Source: Albula goreensis
Taxonomy: Eukaryota > Chordata > Actinopteri > Albuliformes > Albulidae
Assembly (NCBI GenBank): GCA_022829145.1
Contig: CM040741.1
Coordinates: 60,376,547-60,440,546 of the forward strand
Length of the DNA: 64,000 nt
Reading direction: 5' to 3'
Shown here: piece by piece, positions 37,501 through 51,400 of the stretch
How the letters are laid out: the number at the start of each line of letters is the position of its first letter
Position numbering within the stretch: position 1 is the first letter of the stretch
Notes under the pieces: generated by a model
The model's database searches: none
Told to the model about the DNA's origin: nothing
Seen by the model: the letters and a program-made list of their open reading frames with translations, nothing else
Program-made: the position numbers and the translations under genes

Positions 37501-38233
37501 ACATAATGGTTCTTTTAGCAACAGAATTGGTTCAGTAAATGTCATTACCATGTAAAGGTGGCCTGGTTGGTCCATCATTGGATGTGGTAGGCGGTGGTCT
37601 CCAGTAGAGTCTAAATATAGTACATTGGTCGTAGTGGCATAATCTAGTTGTTCTCAGCTTTAGTCCTTATAAAGCTGTGTGCTTTTGTTACAGCCTCTCT
37701 CAATCAATTAAGGCTGTTGAACGCATGAGGTTATGTTCTTCTGTAAAAACTTTTCCCTCCTGTATGAACTCATCACAGATTTGGCTCTTAGCCATTTACA
37801 TTGTCTTTGAATACTTAGTTATCTGAGAACTGTTCTGTGTCAGTGACAAAGTGTCTATAGTTATAAACACTGTATATACTCATATATGAATGAATAACTT
37901 TACCTTCTAAAGGAACGCTTTCCTATGTAGTGCAATGAGAAGATGAAAGCATGAGTTGATCTGACAGATCAAAAGAACTGGAATATAAATATGGAATTAT
38001 TCTTCATTAATTCTACATGGCATAGATTAGTTAGAGTTAAAAAGTTAGAGTAAAAGAGTAAACACATGCAAGTCTTTGTAGACCACAGATGAGAGTTTTT
38101 AGCTTAAATAGCCCTAACCTGTGTAATGGACCGTTGGGTGCAAGGACCCTGGACATTTTGCCAGTCCATTGCAAGTGCAATATATATTATATATTAGCCC
38201 TAAACCTGAAGTCCATGTGAATACATTTTGCAG
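34218..38233. other. Non-coding interval of the mtrex relic
   Basis: It holds the long (TG)n tract at 34426-34503 and a small imperfect 22-bp tandem repeat near 36121-36162. No exon is recognised. Confidence 0.6.
34426..34503. repeat. (TG)n microsatellite
   Basis: An uninterrupted run of about 39 GT units, 78 bp long, the longest perfect microsatellite in the window. Confidence 0.97.
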
Positions 38234-38382
38234 TGTGACAATGGAAGTGGATTTCCAACTGGAGGATGAAGTGAACAGACAGATTTCCTTTCCCACCGCA
38301 GTTTCTGTCTGTCCACCTGTGAGAGACAAAGGGCCACCTTTCGCTCGTAAATCACAGAGCCTTCACATGTCTGTGAACCAAG
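38234..38382 (+). pseudogene. mtrex: mtrex relic, penultimate-region exon
   Basis: The block lies between an acceptor (acattttgcag) and a donor (CAAG then gtgtgc). Its start resembles the MTREX codons for VSAEAKLEIDEE (here VTMEVDFQLEDE), and near the end gggccaccttt-cgctc matches the codons for GATFAH, followed by a diverged CKMTDVFEG stretch. The expected exon length is about 138 nt; here it is 149, so the ancestral frame is shifted inside the block. The next relic follows after only about 93 bp, in the right order. Confidence 0.6.
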
Positions 38383-38475
38383 GTGTGCTGGTCGTCTTCA
38401 GCAGTATGACTGCCTGGCCCCTTCTGCTGTATTCAGTTCCCAGTGACTCATCTTCTCCCCTTGCTCTGTCTGCAG

Positions 38476-38575
38476 GAAGCATCATCCTCTGCCTAGAGAG
38501 TCTGGAGGGGCTTCTGGACAGACGCGTCTGCCAGCTGAGGAGAGCTGCAGACGGAGGAAAGGGATATGGCAAAAG
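38476..38575 (+). pseudogene. mtrex: mtrex relic exon (GSIIRCMRRLEELL segment)
   Basis: After a good acceptor (tctgtctgcag) the plus strand encodes GSIILCLESLEGLLDRRVCQ; MTREX has GSIIRCMRRLEELLRQMCQ near its C-terminus. The phase at the 5' border (glycine codon split after its first G) agrees with the MTREX exon. The 3' half, which should read AKAIGNTELENKFAEG, is scrambled. A GT donor follows. The last MTREX exon (KIKRDIVFAASLYL) was not found between here and plpp1. Confidence 0.68.
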
Positions 38576-38969
38576 GTGCATCCATCGCCGTGTCTGTGTA
38601 TACTGATGTATGATGAGTGGGCAGCAGAGTATGGGAACAGCTCACATTTTTTTCACTACTGTAGATGTTCTCATGCCTTGTGCTGTACAGCTGCACTTTA
38701 TGTTGGTGTTTCTTTTTATGCTGAAATCAGCAGCTGTTTTAGAACCAGGACGCCCAATGAGGTGAATCAACTGTGATATCAGTCGTTTTCATTCATCAGT
38801 TAAGTCCTTAGTAACAATGAAAACCCGCATACCCCAAGGCCCACTACAACTTTTTAAAAGAAAATCGGTAAAAACCGACAACAATGAGCCTTAATAACAG
38901 TGCATCCTGTGACACGCATCATTCCCACGCATATCGTCTAAGTATTCACCAAAAGACAAGACAGACACA

Positions 38970-39366
38970 GATGTTGATTTTTTTTTTTATTTGTGTTAAT
39001 AAGCATACTGGGTTTTTCATTTGTCAAAAAGCGCAAAACACAGAATTTTACATAAAATTTTTAAAACAATTTTAATATAAAAAATAATTTTGCATATTGT
39101 TTTGTATATACTGAACAGTAAAAAAAGTTAAAATGAGCTTGTGTGTGTGTGTGTTTTTTGCAAGCACATGTACATATTATGGGTGCTTCGTTGTGAGGGA
39201 TACACAGGGTGCTGTGGATGCAGCTGTAGCAGTCCAGCCAAGGCAATATTTGACATCATCACACATAGTCCATAATGAGTTCAGCCTCCAGGCTTTGTAC
39301 ATAAGGTCTGGAGTGTGAGAAGCAGGGTTACATTCACAGGTTTGTCCACTGGAGTCCTCCTAAGTC
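38970..39366 (-). other. plpp1 3' untranslated region (probable)
   Basis: The plpp1 stop codon is at 39369-39367. On the minus strand an AATAAA signal lies at 38991-38986, so the transcript likely ends near 38970. The stretch includes a short GT repeat. It leaves about 400 bp to the last mtrex relic, in keeping with the tail-to-tail arrangement in human. Confidence 0.5.
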
Positions 39367-39486
39367 TTAGTGGGTACTGCCATAATGGTTTCCATTAGTG
39401 GGTGTTTCCTGTAAACTGGTATGGGGTATTTCCTCCTCTTTCTGTGGCACCACTGGCTTCTTAAAGAAATCAGACACAAACACCAC
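39367..39486 (-). CDS. plpp1: plpp1 exon 6 (last coding exon)
   Basis: This is 40 codons including TAA. It starts [10 protein letters not shown], completing the last membrane segment, and continues into a cytoplasmic tail with an acidic patch (KEEE) and [18 protein letters not shown]. The acceptor is caatgcag. The tail is slightly shorter than in human PLPP1. Confidence 0.94.
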   Translation of the reverse strand: MVFVSDFFKKPVVPQKEEEIPHTSLQETPTNGNHYGSTH

Positions 39487-42400
39487 CTGCATTGAGGAAA
39501 GACCAGAGAAATGTTAGTAATCACAGTGTGACGTACTAGTTAAAAAACGGTTTAACAAACAAAACAAGGAAACCTTAACGTTTGCATGGCACCAAATAAT
39601 TCAGTTCTTTCTGCCGCAGGAGATATCTTGCTGTATGACAAACCTGTTTTGCCCTCTGTATTTGTGCCCTCGGGAGTCTATCATGACAATTACATGAGCA
39701 GATATCATATGACTGTTCCAGGGCACAGAGGTGCCAAATGAAAAGGATAAGTTGTATCCAAAAATGATTCTGACATTGCAATGAGCTCTGATCCCTGAGA
39801 CAGAATCATACCCAGTGACAGTGTTGCATGAACCAAGTTAATCACATTCATAAAAATATGGAGGCGAGGTTATTGCATTAACATAAATATAGAGCAAAGG
39901 TTATTAGAATTAGGGAGCTTAACATTTAGCAGATGGTCTTGTCCAGAGCAAGGTAGATTACACTTTTACAGCTGGATATTAACTGTTGGGCTGATACCGT
40001 GCCTTACCTGGGAATAAAACCCACGACATATGAGTCATGATCCCAGCTCCCTGCCCATTACACTACACTGCTGCCCAGGTGACGCCTGCGTTACTGGACA
40101 CACTCACCACCAGTATGGCCATCAGGGCTCCCTGGATCAGTCCGGTCAGCACGTCGCTCCAGTGGTGCTTGTAATCAGACACGCGGGAGAGGCCCACGTA
40201 CACAGAGGCAGCGATCAGGAAGAACTGCAGGGTGGGCCTAAGCAGCCGGGCCCACTCCATCTGGAGCCTGGCCTGGATGTAAAGCTGGAGGAGAGAGAAG
40301 AGGGAGATCAGTGATCTCAGTCATTTTTGTTTTTCCTTAACCTGAATGCTGTAATCCGGTGGCATGTAAACGGTCCCAGGGCCCCCCTGTCTGTCCTGGT
40401 TTTCATCAATATTGTAATTTCATCAGAAATGTATCAGGCTAATTTATAATGCTAATAATTGATCCTTCTAAATAATTAGAGCCATTTATAATGTGTATTG
40501 AGGGTCTCTTCAGGCCATAATTCCAAAGGAGAACAGAACCAGAAAGAGCCATGTATGCCATGAGCAATACATGTCCTATATTCACATCCCATGACTTGTG
40601 AATAATCAGATCAACAAAAGCCTTCCTGTTCTTCAATGTGACATACACCATTTTATTCATTTATGAACAGGTCAACGTTTGTAATGGGTTAAACAGACTG
40701 ACTGATGAAATCCATTGTGTCCTAATTGCTCGCACTATGGACACTAGGTTAGTAAACCTAAACCATTTGTGGAAAATGAAGTGTTCAAAGACAGAGCAAA
40801 TGGAAACCTGCACCGTGTTAAAGTAAGTTAAAGGGAAAATTTGGAAGAACTTCAACATATGTTTTCAACAACCTTAATTGATCAGTTTCGCTGTAACAAA
40901 AACCAGCAAACACAAGGGGGGCCCCAAGACAGAGTCTGCACACCACTGCTTTTTACTGCTGACTCCAGCAAGATTTTCTGGACTGTTCAGGTGGTGCTGC
41001 ATATACAAACATGAACATATCACAGGTCCTGCCGTTGATTTCAACTATTGCTAAATAGTGTCAACTCTGGTTTGCACAATGGGAGAAACATCTAAAATGA
41101 ATGTTGCATTTTTACTGAAGGAAGAAAATGTAACCATCAACAAAAATAATTCACATACAGTAAGCAAAAAAATCTATCTGTGTCGACAACTTTTTTAATA
41201 CTTGTTGAATATGGTTTTTAAGGATGGCTAGCTTCTCATTGTATCACCAATATAAGTATTCAACACTTTTACAGGCCAGTTTCAATTTCTACCTCTGTCT
41301 AGTCAGACCTAACATACAGCTGTGCACACTCAAACTGTGCATGGATTTGTTCTATGCCAACGTCTGCTTTCAGGTTTAACCTCGCATCAGGGAACCGTTT
41401 CTGGATATACTGTTTTATAGTCCTTGTTTTTTGGGCCACGTGCTGGAAAAGAAAACATTAAGTTTTAAGTTGTCTGCAGCATGTCTAATAGGTGTTACGT
41501 GCTGCATGTGTGCTCTTCCTTCGGTATTCCCAGCTGAGCGCCAGCTGCTGCTGAGCTCATTGCTATGTCCCAGATGCAAATAAAGGAGCCCCATTTGCCT
41601 TTTACATGTCATCCAGCAACAGAATTCAAACAACAGGGCGAGTCGCTCTGAAAAACCATAAACCAAGTCACGCCACTTGAACATTTTGTGACTGATTCCA
41701 CAGACTAAAGCCTTTCTCTCGTATGTGTAAGTCTCTGAGAGAGCTGGAAATATGCAGGCTCAAAGACGCAGTATGCCAAGAGCAGGCTGTGACTGGTCTT
41801 GCGTCTGTGAATTGTTGTTTTGCTAGGGGAGGTGATTAGGCTGAACAGAGGGACAGCGTGGTCTGTGTGCCTTGGAATTGTTTGTTCTATAGTTATATCC
41901 TGGGTGGGCCTCGGACTGCAGGGCTGTCCCAGGCCCTCTGTTTTCAATAAGGCCTCTCTGTGGCCGCGAAGGCGTGGGGCGGCGGAGCTCCGAGCTGCTC
42001 CTTTTCCTCTTAACCCCGGCCACAGTGGCAGGATCCCGCGCGTAGGCCACGGCCCTCTGATAATAAACAGCTTGTAGAGCTGGGCCCTTCCTGGCCACCA
42101 CAAACCCCATCCTGACCACAGGCTGCTGCAACTGCCAGCTGAGTGTCCCTCCACTGCCTACTGCCTTCAGCAAGACACACTTTTCTCTCTGTCAGTCAGT
42201 CCTGCTCACCAGCACAGGAAACAAAGCAACACCATTATTCTGTTACAGAAGCTGTCCTCTCTGGTATTTCTACTACTCACCAACGGAGTATGTGTGGGTA
42301 GCTGAAAATGTCACAGCCATGTTAAATATATACATATTTTTCCCTTCATAAACATTGTCTGGGTTTTTTCTTTCATAAACACTCTTACTTTGCTGCCTCA

Positions 42401-45400
42401 GTAATTCTTTTACAAATTATTGCTAATGTACATAATTGCATACATGTGAAAATGACAATGTTAAACAATTCCCTCTTGTGTTTGTTCCACACCCTAGTCC
42501 AAATGCATCGAGAAATGATCACTTAATTCTGTTTACTTTAATCCGCTCACTCTGTGTTTTACAAGAGTGGTGGGAAGAACAACAGGCAAAATATTTTACG
42601 AGGAAATGTGAGACGCAGCATGCGCTGTGTAACAGAGCGTATTTCCTAACACGACCTGACACCGTGTCAGTGCTATGACTTCACATGCCAGTGGGGGGAA
42701 TCTGAAGTAAGCCCGGTGTGTTTCATGTGCACATGGAACCTGGACTCAGTCCCAGCTGACTTCATTTGTGGACATGTGCCAACTGGTGCAACAGTTTACG
42801 AGGGATTCAGAGGGAGAAACTATCCTTCAGCGACTGCTTAATCAGGTCGCAGGGGCGCACCAGGGCCGCTCTGGAGCAGTGGTCCGCGGGGCTTGGTGTG
42901 CAGCCATTTGTGATTAGGTTTAGGAGATGGGTTCACATCACTCCTTTTTCAGTGTCAGTCAATATGCCTGACATCATTTCAACAATAAACAACAAAGGGC
43001 CGAAACACTCCGACATTAACTTTGTTGTGAAGAAAAACATACTGTCCGATCCTAATATCAGATTTCTTTTTGTTTCTGCTTTGAGTCCTCTGATAGATGT
43101 GAACATATTAATCTTCTAAGCTTCAATGTGGTGTCAACCCAAAACCCCTAGAGAAATGAAGACCTCTTTCAGAGAACTGGGATGGGTTACCTCTGAAAAT
43201 GTCTTAAGCATTGGTTTTGGGTGGTTGCAGATGACCTACAGCTGTGGTATCAGACAAGCCTTTCACTGAAAACTGACCATTTATTCTAGGTAAACAATGT
43301 CTTCCATGGACTATGACCTAACACACTTCATGCTACATGGTTGCATTTCAAAGACCTAATACCAAAAAGCAAGTTCAATAAGTGTGTGATGACATTATAC
43401 TGTACATCCTGGTGAAAGAACATTTGGCCTCCAGAGAATCTGGGGAAGTGTGTGTTGAAACACTGCAAGTGAATTTTTTTCTTCATAACACTGGCTGTCC
43501 TTGTGCCAACTGAAGAGACTGCTGATCTGTTATGTAACCAGCAACAGCAAAAATGTACCTTTTATTCACCGTGTAACACAATATGTTACAGAACAAAACA
43601 AAATTAAGTTGTGAAATATTAGGGAGGGACAGTGTTTCCTTGTGACATCAATACATTCAGCTGAGAATTATATAGCACTGTTTCACTACCATAAAACAAC
43701 CACATCTTCATAAACCACAAAACTGTCCACAACCCCCTTCAAAATCTGAAAAGTAAAATAAAAATTCACTACCTTCCTACCTAAATCATCAGCAGGGCAT
43801 GGACAACTGTGTCTGGATGTGTTGTAAAAAGTTAATTGTGTGCAAGGGTGAATGAAAACTAAACATCATTTATTTTCAGGCAGGGTTATTATTGCATAAC
43901 CCTGCCTTTATGAACATTGACACAGATGTCACTGGTTAACATTGTAAAGCTGGAAATGTGTTGGAGTTCACTTGATTGCTGGATTAATCACAGGTGGGTG
44001 AAGCCTTTTAATTCTATGTTTTCATCCAATCAGATTAAGTGTAATATATGAGGGGTGGCGTGATGTGTTACAGTGTTGTATGACTTATGTTTATAACCTT
44101 AAGAGTGCAGTTTTTATTCATGTCAGGCAATGCAGTTCCTGAATACGTTACTGGATACGAGCTGTTTCAGTGCATCTGTATGAATTGATGTTGTTTCATA
44201 GAAATGTGAATGATATAAACAGCCCCAGGTAACAGCCTCTGCTGAGTAAATAAATAAAGTACTGTGTTCAGTCCTGGGCTTACTGTGTGACATGGTGTGG
44301 ACTGTGGCATAAAGCAAAGACAGAGTATGGTCATCCCTCATAGATACTGCATTACCTGTATGTGAGATGGGCCACAGTAATGATATACAGGTCTATGAGG
44401 GATAACCATATGTCTAAATCAGGTCTGTCATGTTCAGATTATGGCTCTGATGGGCTGCAGGATGTGCAAATGTACATGTTATGCAGCATGTAATCAATTA
44501 ATTGTAGTTGTTGATTACAAATTTTAGACACCTCACCTTTTTTCTTGGATTTAAATTGGTTGGTGAGTCTAAGACAACTTCTGCGGCCCACTAGGACCAC
44601 GGTTCAGAAACCATAGATTAACTCATACCTGACAGCACTCCTGAAGAAATGCAATCTCGCTGTTTTAACACGTCTCCTTAAACAGTCAGCACACTGATGG
44701 TAATAGGGGACACAGACTACTTAGATCAGTACATTGATTAATCAATTAATGTAGTTTAAGTGCTGTATCTAAAGTTCTGCTGACGCTTCAGTCCCCTGTT
44801 ACCAGGCTTGAGTAACCACTATCTGAATCCACACTGGTGATGGAAGAATGAGGTATAATGACACCAGATTCATTTATCTCTCAATCACTGAATTGCCTGA
44901 ACCTGCTAAAAAGGTATTTTCTGTTCACAAAAAAAAAAAACAAAATCATTAGTTGAAATCACTGAATTAATCGCAACATACTGTTGCCCATTTTTGTGAT
45001 TATACCTCATTTCCTCAACAAAACGTAAGATCGACACTGTATTTGTTCACTAAATTATTCTCCGTGCATGAACTGAGCCTGATATGTAAGGTGCTTCCCC
45101 TCTATGGACTGCCTCCTCTGACATGTTCAGAAAATGCAGAGACTATCCAGAATGATCAAGATCAGAAATCCCTGGGAGTTACCTTCACCCTTCCCCCAGG
45201 CACATCACATTACGTAAAGGGCATTTTACAGCAGTGTTGACACAGACTTCAGCCTTAACAGGTGTGTTCATTCAATTTGCAAATGATAGGCGGACACCTT
45301 CCGCTAAAAATAGAAAGAGTTGTTTTACAATCCTGTAGCCTGAAATTATACGTCTCCTCATGTATCACCATGGTAGCATAATGAGTAACTGCCTCTCCAG

Positions 45401-48400
45401 GTAATTTTAAGGTGTATTACAGTGGTATGAGTCATTACAGTTGTGTTTTGAGTATAATTTTAACACAGGAACTTACATGCTAGATAAAACTCACTCTAGA
45501 AAGACTCTGCTATCATCATTATATCAAATATACAAAGACTATGTTTATTTCTGTTTGAGGAAAAGAATACTGCTCTGAGTGAAAAACTCAAATGGATTTT
45601 GAGTGCCTAGGTGATATTCATCTTGCTATGAACAGCCTGTATGGAAATAAACAAGGTACATTTTGGATATTGGAAATAGATACAAAGGAAAAACTTTATG
45701 ACAATGAGACAGAGATGAAAACAATGAAAAAGGGAGAACAAAACTTTTTGTGCGCATTGCTGTGAATGTGTGCAATGATTGTGGGGAGAGTTGTTTATAT
45801 GGGTTTACATATATCCATACATATAATGGTCCATATCCACACTTGTGTCTATTTTTACAGTGTCTTTTCCACAAATCCACCCAGTTTGATTTGCTCTCTG
45901 ACATCTTCAAGATTGAACCCAACCAGTCCCCAACACGTGGTGAAATGAGAAGAAAAACAATCGATTTAAAACCGAATGAAACACTTCATGAAAAGGTCAT
46001 ACTTACTGCAAGGAAAAGCATGCAGTACATGGAGAAGGAAGAGTGGCCAGAATAGAAGGAGAGCCTGAAAAACAAAAGACAAAATAAATATGGGAGTTTC
46101 TGCAGTCCCACTGAATTGTAAGACTGGTCAGAGAAACAACACCCTATAAACCATTATTGTTGATTGATATATTCCCCCCATTGTTCACCACAATAACACA
46201 CACGCACACCTTTTTCCTGGTGACCGAACCTTTCAAAATGTCACATTTATTGATGTTTGTAATCCAACGCTAACGGCAGGGGATGTTGAAACAGTACCAT
46301 AAAAACGAGACGGAATTATTAGTTGGATTTAGGGCCTTCCTGTTTACTTAAGCAGGGCACAGCAGAATCCGCCCATAGATGGTTCTGATAAGGAATTGCT
46401 GAATTAAAAACCTTGAGTCCACGTATGGTGAATGAGGGAGTCTGATGTGTGACTATATGACAGCTGTTGTTTTAGGCCTGGATTATTCTATCCAGGGTTA
46501 AAATCACCACTGCCTCCAGAACACATGGCACGCAATCATATAAAACAAGCAGCAGATCAGCATGCTTGCTACAGTAATGCATTAAACATCCTGCAATGCG
46601 AGCAAAGCCAAATGTACATTACCGTGAAATGAACCTCACACTCCAGCAATAGAAATATACGTAAAAGAAACATAACACCATGCAAAATACATTCATAAAA
46701 CTTCATTATAAGGATAGGAACGTTGCACTGGTTTGGTATACATTTTCGGTTCCAAGAGACTCTGGCAGTTTCAAACGACAACATGGCACCATAGCTGGGT
46801 TTCGGCTTCCAATGGGAAATTCCTGGATGGTCGTAAGATGATACCAGTTTATTCCGAGTGAAATCTCTCCACCATGCCGGATTTATTTGTTCCAATAATG
46901 ACTCTCACACTCATCAAAACAGTGGTGAACCTGAACCAGAGACGTTCAGGCATATTAGACACGGCAACCACACCTTCTGTAAATATAACCTTGTAGGGGA
47001 CCCTTGAACCCCATGCAGTCTGGTGCAAGCTGACATAATCATTTGAGAGAGTTCATTAGTCACTCCTCCCTGACAGACTGGTGTGTCAATCTTTTTTGGT
47101 GAGGAGCTTTTCCTTTAAGATCCAAATAAAGAAATGCAAAAACGGAAACTATTTTATGTGTCACTCAAAGTTTAAATCAATACCCTTGGTCTTGTTTTTT
47201 TCCTGTCTCACAGCACTGGGCATGTAATTTTAAAACTGATTAAAGTGAGTAAAATGACTGAATATTTTGCTAGTATTTTACTGAAGTTATAGCTGTTAAA
47301 GTCCAGTTGTATGAAATTGAATTTAGTCCTTTTGATTATTACACTAGAATTACTGTTCTGCAAGTATTTTCTGTATATTACTGGGTAAAACAGTTTGTAG
47401 AGTTTTGAGGGACTTGAGATCTTCATTTTGCAGAGTATGGGCATATATAAAGCATGACTTCTTCTTTACTCTTATGTGTAAATGAAGGTAAACAACTCTG
47501 TCAGAGATTATAATTCTGTTTAAGCAAGCATTCTGGGCCTCACATTGTAAAGAAAAAACAACATAAAGCTTGTCACACTGGTCAAAGAGCGTATCAGTAA
47601 TGAACAATAAATTTATGTCCTTCTATCTGCAGTTGATGCGTTGATGTGTGGATCTGTGACCACGTACAATTTCCCATTTCTAAAGGATTATGACAGATCT
47701 GCCCCAAATAAGTACGACGACAGAGGCAGACTGCTGATGGCAGTACTGATGGGTGTTCCATGCCGTTGCCAACGGCCCCAGTGGTTAACTATTTCCACTA
47801 CATCAGTTCCACTAATCAGAAACTCGGCCCACCACTTTTAGAGACCGCATGAAAATGACTTAAAAGTGATTTTATATCCACCCTGTCTCACCACATTTCT
47901 GTCTGCAGGGCCGAATCAGAAGGGCTTACATAGCAGATAGTTTTTTGTATGCTTTTGGTTCCTGTACTATCAGAAACATGACCAATACATTTATATACCA
48001 AACACATATAGGGGATGCATGCAACTACAGATTTTTCTCAGTACATTTCCTTTGTGTATACAGTATTTCATTTCAAGAGCTTAATGCTACTTACAACATC
48101 ATGGGAGATACATGAGGCAAACTACAGGAATAATGCATGGATCCACAAAATTGTGATTCCACCATAAACATGGTGGTGCAAGCTATGGCTGACCTGCCCT
48201 GTGCACACCATGCTGTTTGAAGACTAGAACACGGTAAGCAGCACTTAGTGTGTTTCTTCATCTCACTGCAGGAGTGGTCAAAAGACTAGACTAAGAGTGG
48301 ATCCAAAGAATCAGCTGTTTTAGTGTAGAAATGCCCACAGATACATGGCCACCAGAAGACAAGACCTACAAACACCACTTGCCAAGGGCTGCATTAGAAG

Positions 48401-51400
48401 AAATACACGGCACATCATGTGCACCAAGAAAGCAAAAAAAAAAAAAAAATCTTCACACGACTGGGTTCACAAACCAGTTTCATATAAGGGTACATGTTAC
48501 CTCATGTCTACAACAGATTATAGTGGCATATAAAATTGTGTGTTTGCAAATTACAATCCGGTTGTAACATTGTTTATGTTACTGTATGACACAGTCTGCT
48601 GTAGCCATAATAAAATAGAACAGTGCCAATGACAAAACTGGTGCTGAATGCAAAGTAGCGCTGACCTCTGCTTGTGCACAGCTTAGCAACAGGAAATCCT
48701 GCAATACGATCAGCCGTGCCACCTGTCCATCAGTCCCTCACAGACATACACAAAGATGGATTTCAGAGTGTAAGTCTCCCAGCATGTGCATGTTGTAATC
48801 ATTGAATCACAATTCACATGTTTTTTTCCTTGCGGAATTTATGTAAAGTCTACCCACCTCCCACTGTCATTGCTCACCTGCCCTCGTTGACCATAGTCTT
48901 GTCCCCGGCGCAGGTGAAGTTCTCCACATAGCCGCCAGTTTTGCAGAGTTGGTCGAGCATCACGGGCTTGCATACATCCAGGAAGTGTGGCCTCAGCCGA
49001 CCGATGGAGTACTTAGCGATGTCGGTCAATGACTGGCTCATAGCGGCACCGAACAAAAAGGTGCCCACTGCCTTATAAACGCACGCTAAGTAGTTATTGC
49101 CAAAAGACGATTTGGAATTGACACGCTTAAAATGCACTGACAGGCACTCCCCAAAGATCATCTGTAGAAATGAGATGAGTGGACAAGAGGATTAATGGTT
49201 CACATTTTGGGCAGGTTCATTCAGTTTTAATGCAGTAATCAAGCACAAAACTCACCACAAATGTGTTATCACTTACTGATTCATGACTGGCAACACTTTA
49301 CATGAATAGACCCAAATTATATATTTCTCTGCACAAACAAATACTTTATTATATAATAAAAACATTTTTATTGCAAATCTCAATACATACAATGCATCTA
49401 TGTTTTAACATCAGGGAAACAATGTAAAGTGTTGCCAACATTTGTCAAGCAAACAAATTACAAACAAAAGACAGTATGGAATGATTTGTAAAAATACAGA
49501 TCAAGACCTGACTGGATGTCCAATGAAAAAGGCTGGATCATATATTTGTAGGACAAAATCACAAAAATGCAAACCATATGGAGACCGAGAAAAGATGGCT
49601 GGTACTTGACAACACAGCTGTCACTGATTTCCATAAAATGTGATTATAGACACAGCTAGAGATTTTCACAGATAAATTTGTTTTTCATAACACGGATAGC
49701 ATTAACCTATAACTATTTGCTGAACTTCTAAAATATATTTGTCTTTTCATTCCTAAGTTTAGATAGCTCTATGTGAATTTGGCCACATTCAAATAATATT
49801 TTAGATCATCATGTGTATACAGAATATCCTCCGTGCTCTGGTAGATTCTATATTGATGCTACTAATAATACGCCCCAAAGTAACTTTCCCTTCATGGTCT
49901 TCTTTCACTCACTTTTTATTCAAACTGTATAATATTTAAAGATACAGGAATGAACTGTTCTCCTAGGAACAGGAAGTAACATTGAAGAACAACTTCCTCA
50001 TTCATTTATATGGTGCTGTATTGTTCCTTATCCTTAAAACAGTAAGTATGCATATTGAAAATTGGGAAAATCTATTTGAACTTCATGATCAACATAAATC
50101 TTATTACAATGTTCAGTGTTCAATGCTTTTGCCACCCTTCACTCTGTAAAATGTAGCTATTAGCATTTTACAATTCATTACATTATTATCACCAATTCTC
50201 CAAAAAAATATTATCAGAAATTGTTACTGATCACATAAACACATAATGAAACAGAAACAAATAGGTTATCTGTTGCAATGCATAGATTTATGTGCAGTTC
50301 AGACTCAACAGTTCAGACTCGCAGATGGAAATAGCAGGCATTCTCCATGTATAGGATCATAGGCAGAAAAATAGATTTGAAGGGGTGAATTTATTTAATT
50401 CATAACTCATGCATCACAGTGGAGAAGTGTCGTACAGTCATGACTGACCATGAAAAAGTGTGGAAATGGATTAAGATTTCCTCGCTAAGAAACCGGTTCC
50501 TTGCTTTTCAATATGCATACCAGCTAAACTTAAATTCAAGTTAATTTATAGCTCTGTATTTTGAATAAATTTTACCATGTTATTAATTATGACCCTTTAA
50601 AGGTTGTGAGGAATGAAAGTGGGACAGACTCACTTCTTTACGATTCCAGATGCTGAAAAAAATTAAACCGTGTAGAAACATTGGCAGATTCAAGAGAACT
50701 TATGGAACAAAAAATACCCGAAATATTCAGAGCAGTGTGTGCAGAGAATTAATTCACTGCATTAAATTCAGTTAAAGGCCAGGACTGAAACTCTGTAAGC
50801 ACAATGTGCTTCATCCTTCAGTCTGAGAGAAAAAGGTTCAGCTCTTGTTACTCTTGTCATCAGTTGCACCATTTTTCTGATAGCAGAATCTGTCTATGCA
50901 TAATATTGTCCAAGACAAGTAAAAACAGGAATTTGGCAATTAACTCAGGGCATAGAAATACAAAGATTATTTTATGGGTCTCGTGTAATCTGCCATTGTT
51001 TTGGTTTCTTTTGTTAAATACTTTGTCTTGGCGTAAGCATTCACACTGCAAATGTGCAGAAACTCTGGGTAGATATCAAATTTCTCATCCTTCCCTTCAT
51101 GAATTCCTTTCACCACAGACAAGAGATGAGCAACCCTCCAAAGAAAATGAATAAGCCACGTAGCATGAATGGATTTCAAGCAGAAGTTTATCCATGAAAA
51201 CTGATTTCCAATTACATTTACCTACAGTATTATCTATGTGTCAAGGAATCTCACAAATACTGGTGTTATATTCTACCCAATTCACATGTACAGAAAAAAA
51301 TATAAAAATATTCATTAATTTAATTACCTTAAATAGACCCCAATTATCATCATTTAAATGACATTATATTTGTCTTTGACTGTTTAAAATACATAATTAG

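Noticed and set aside
41705-42173. Overlapping open frames on both strands in a GC-rich patch
   Set aside because: They lie inside plpp1 intron 4, match nothing and are a product of GC content.
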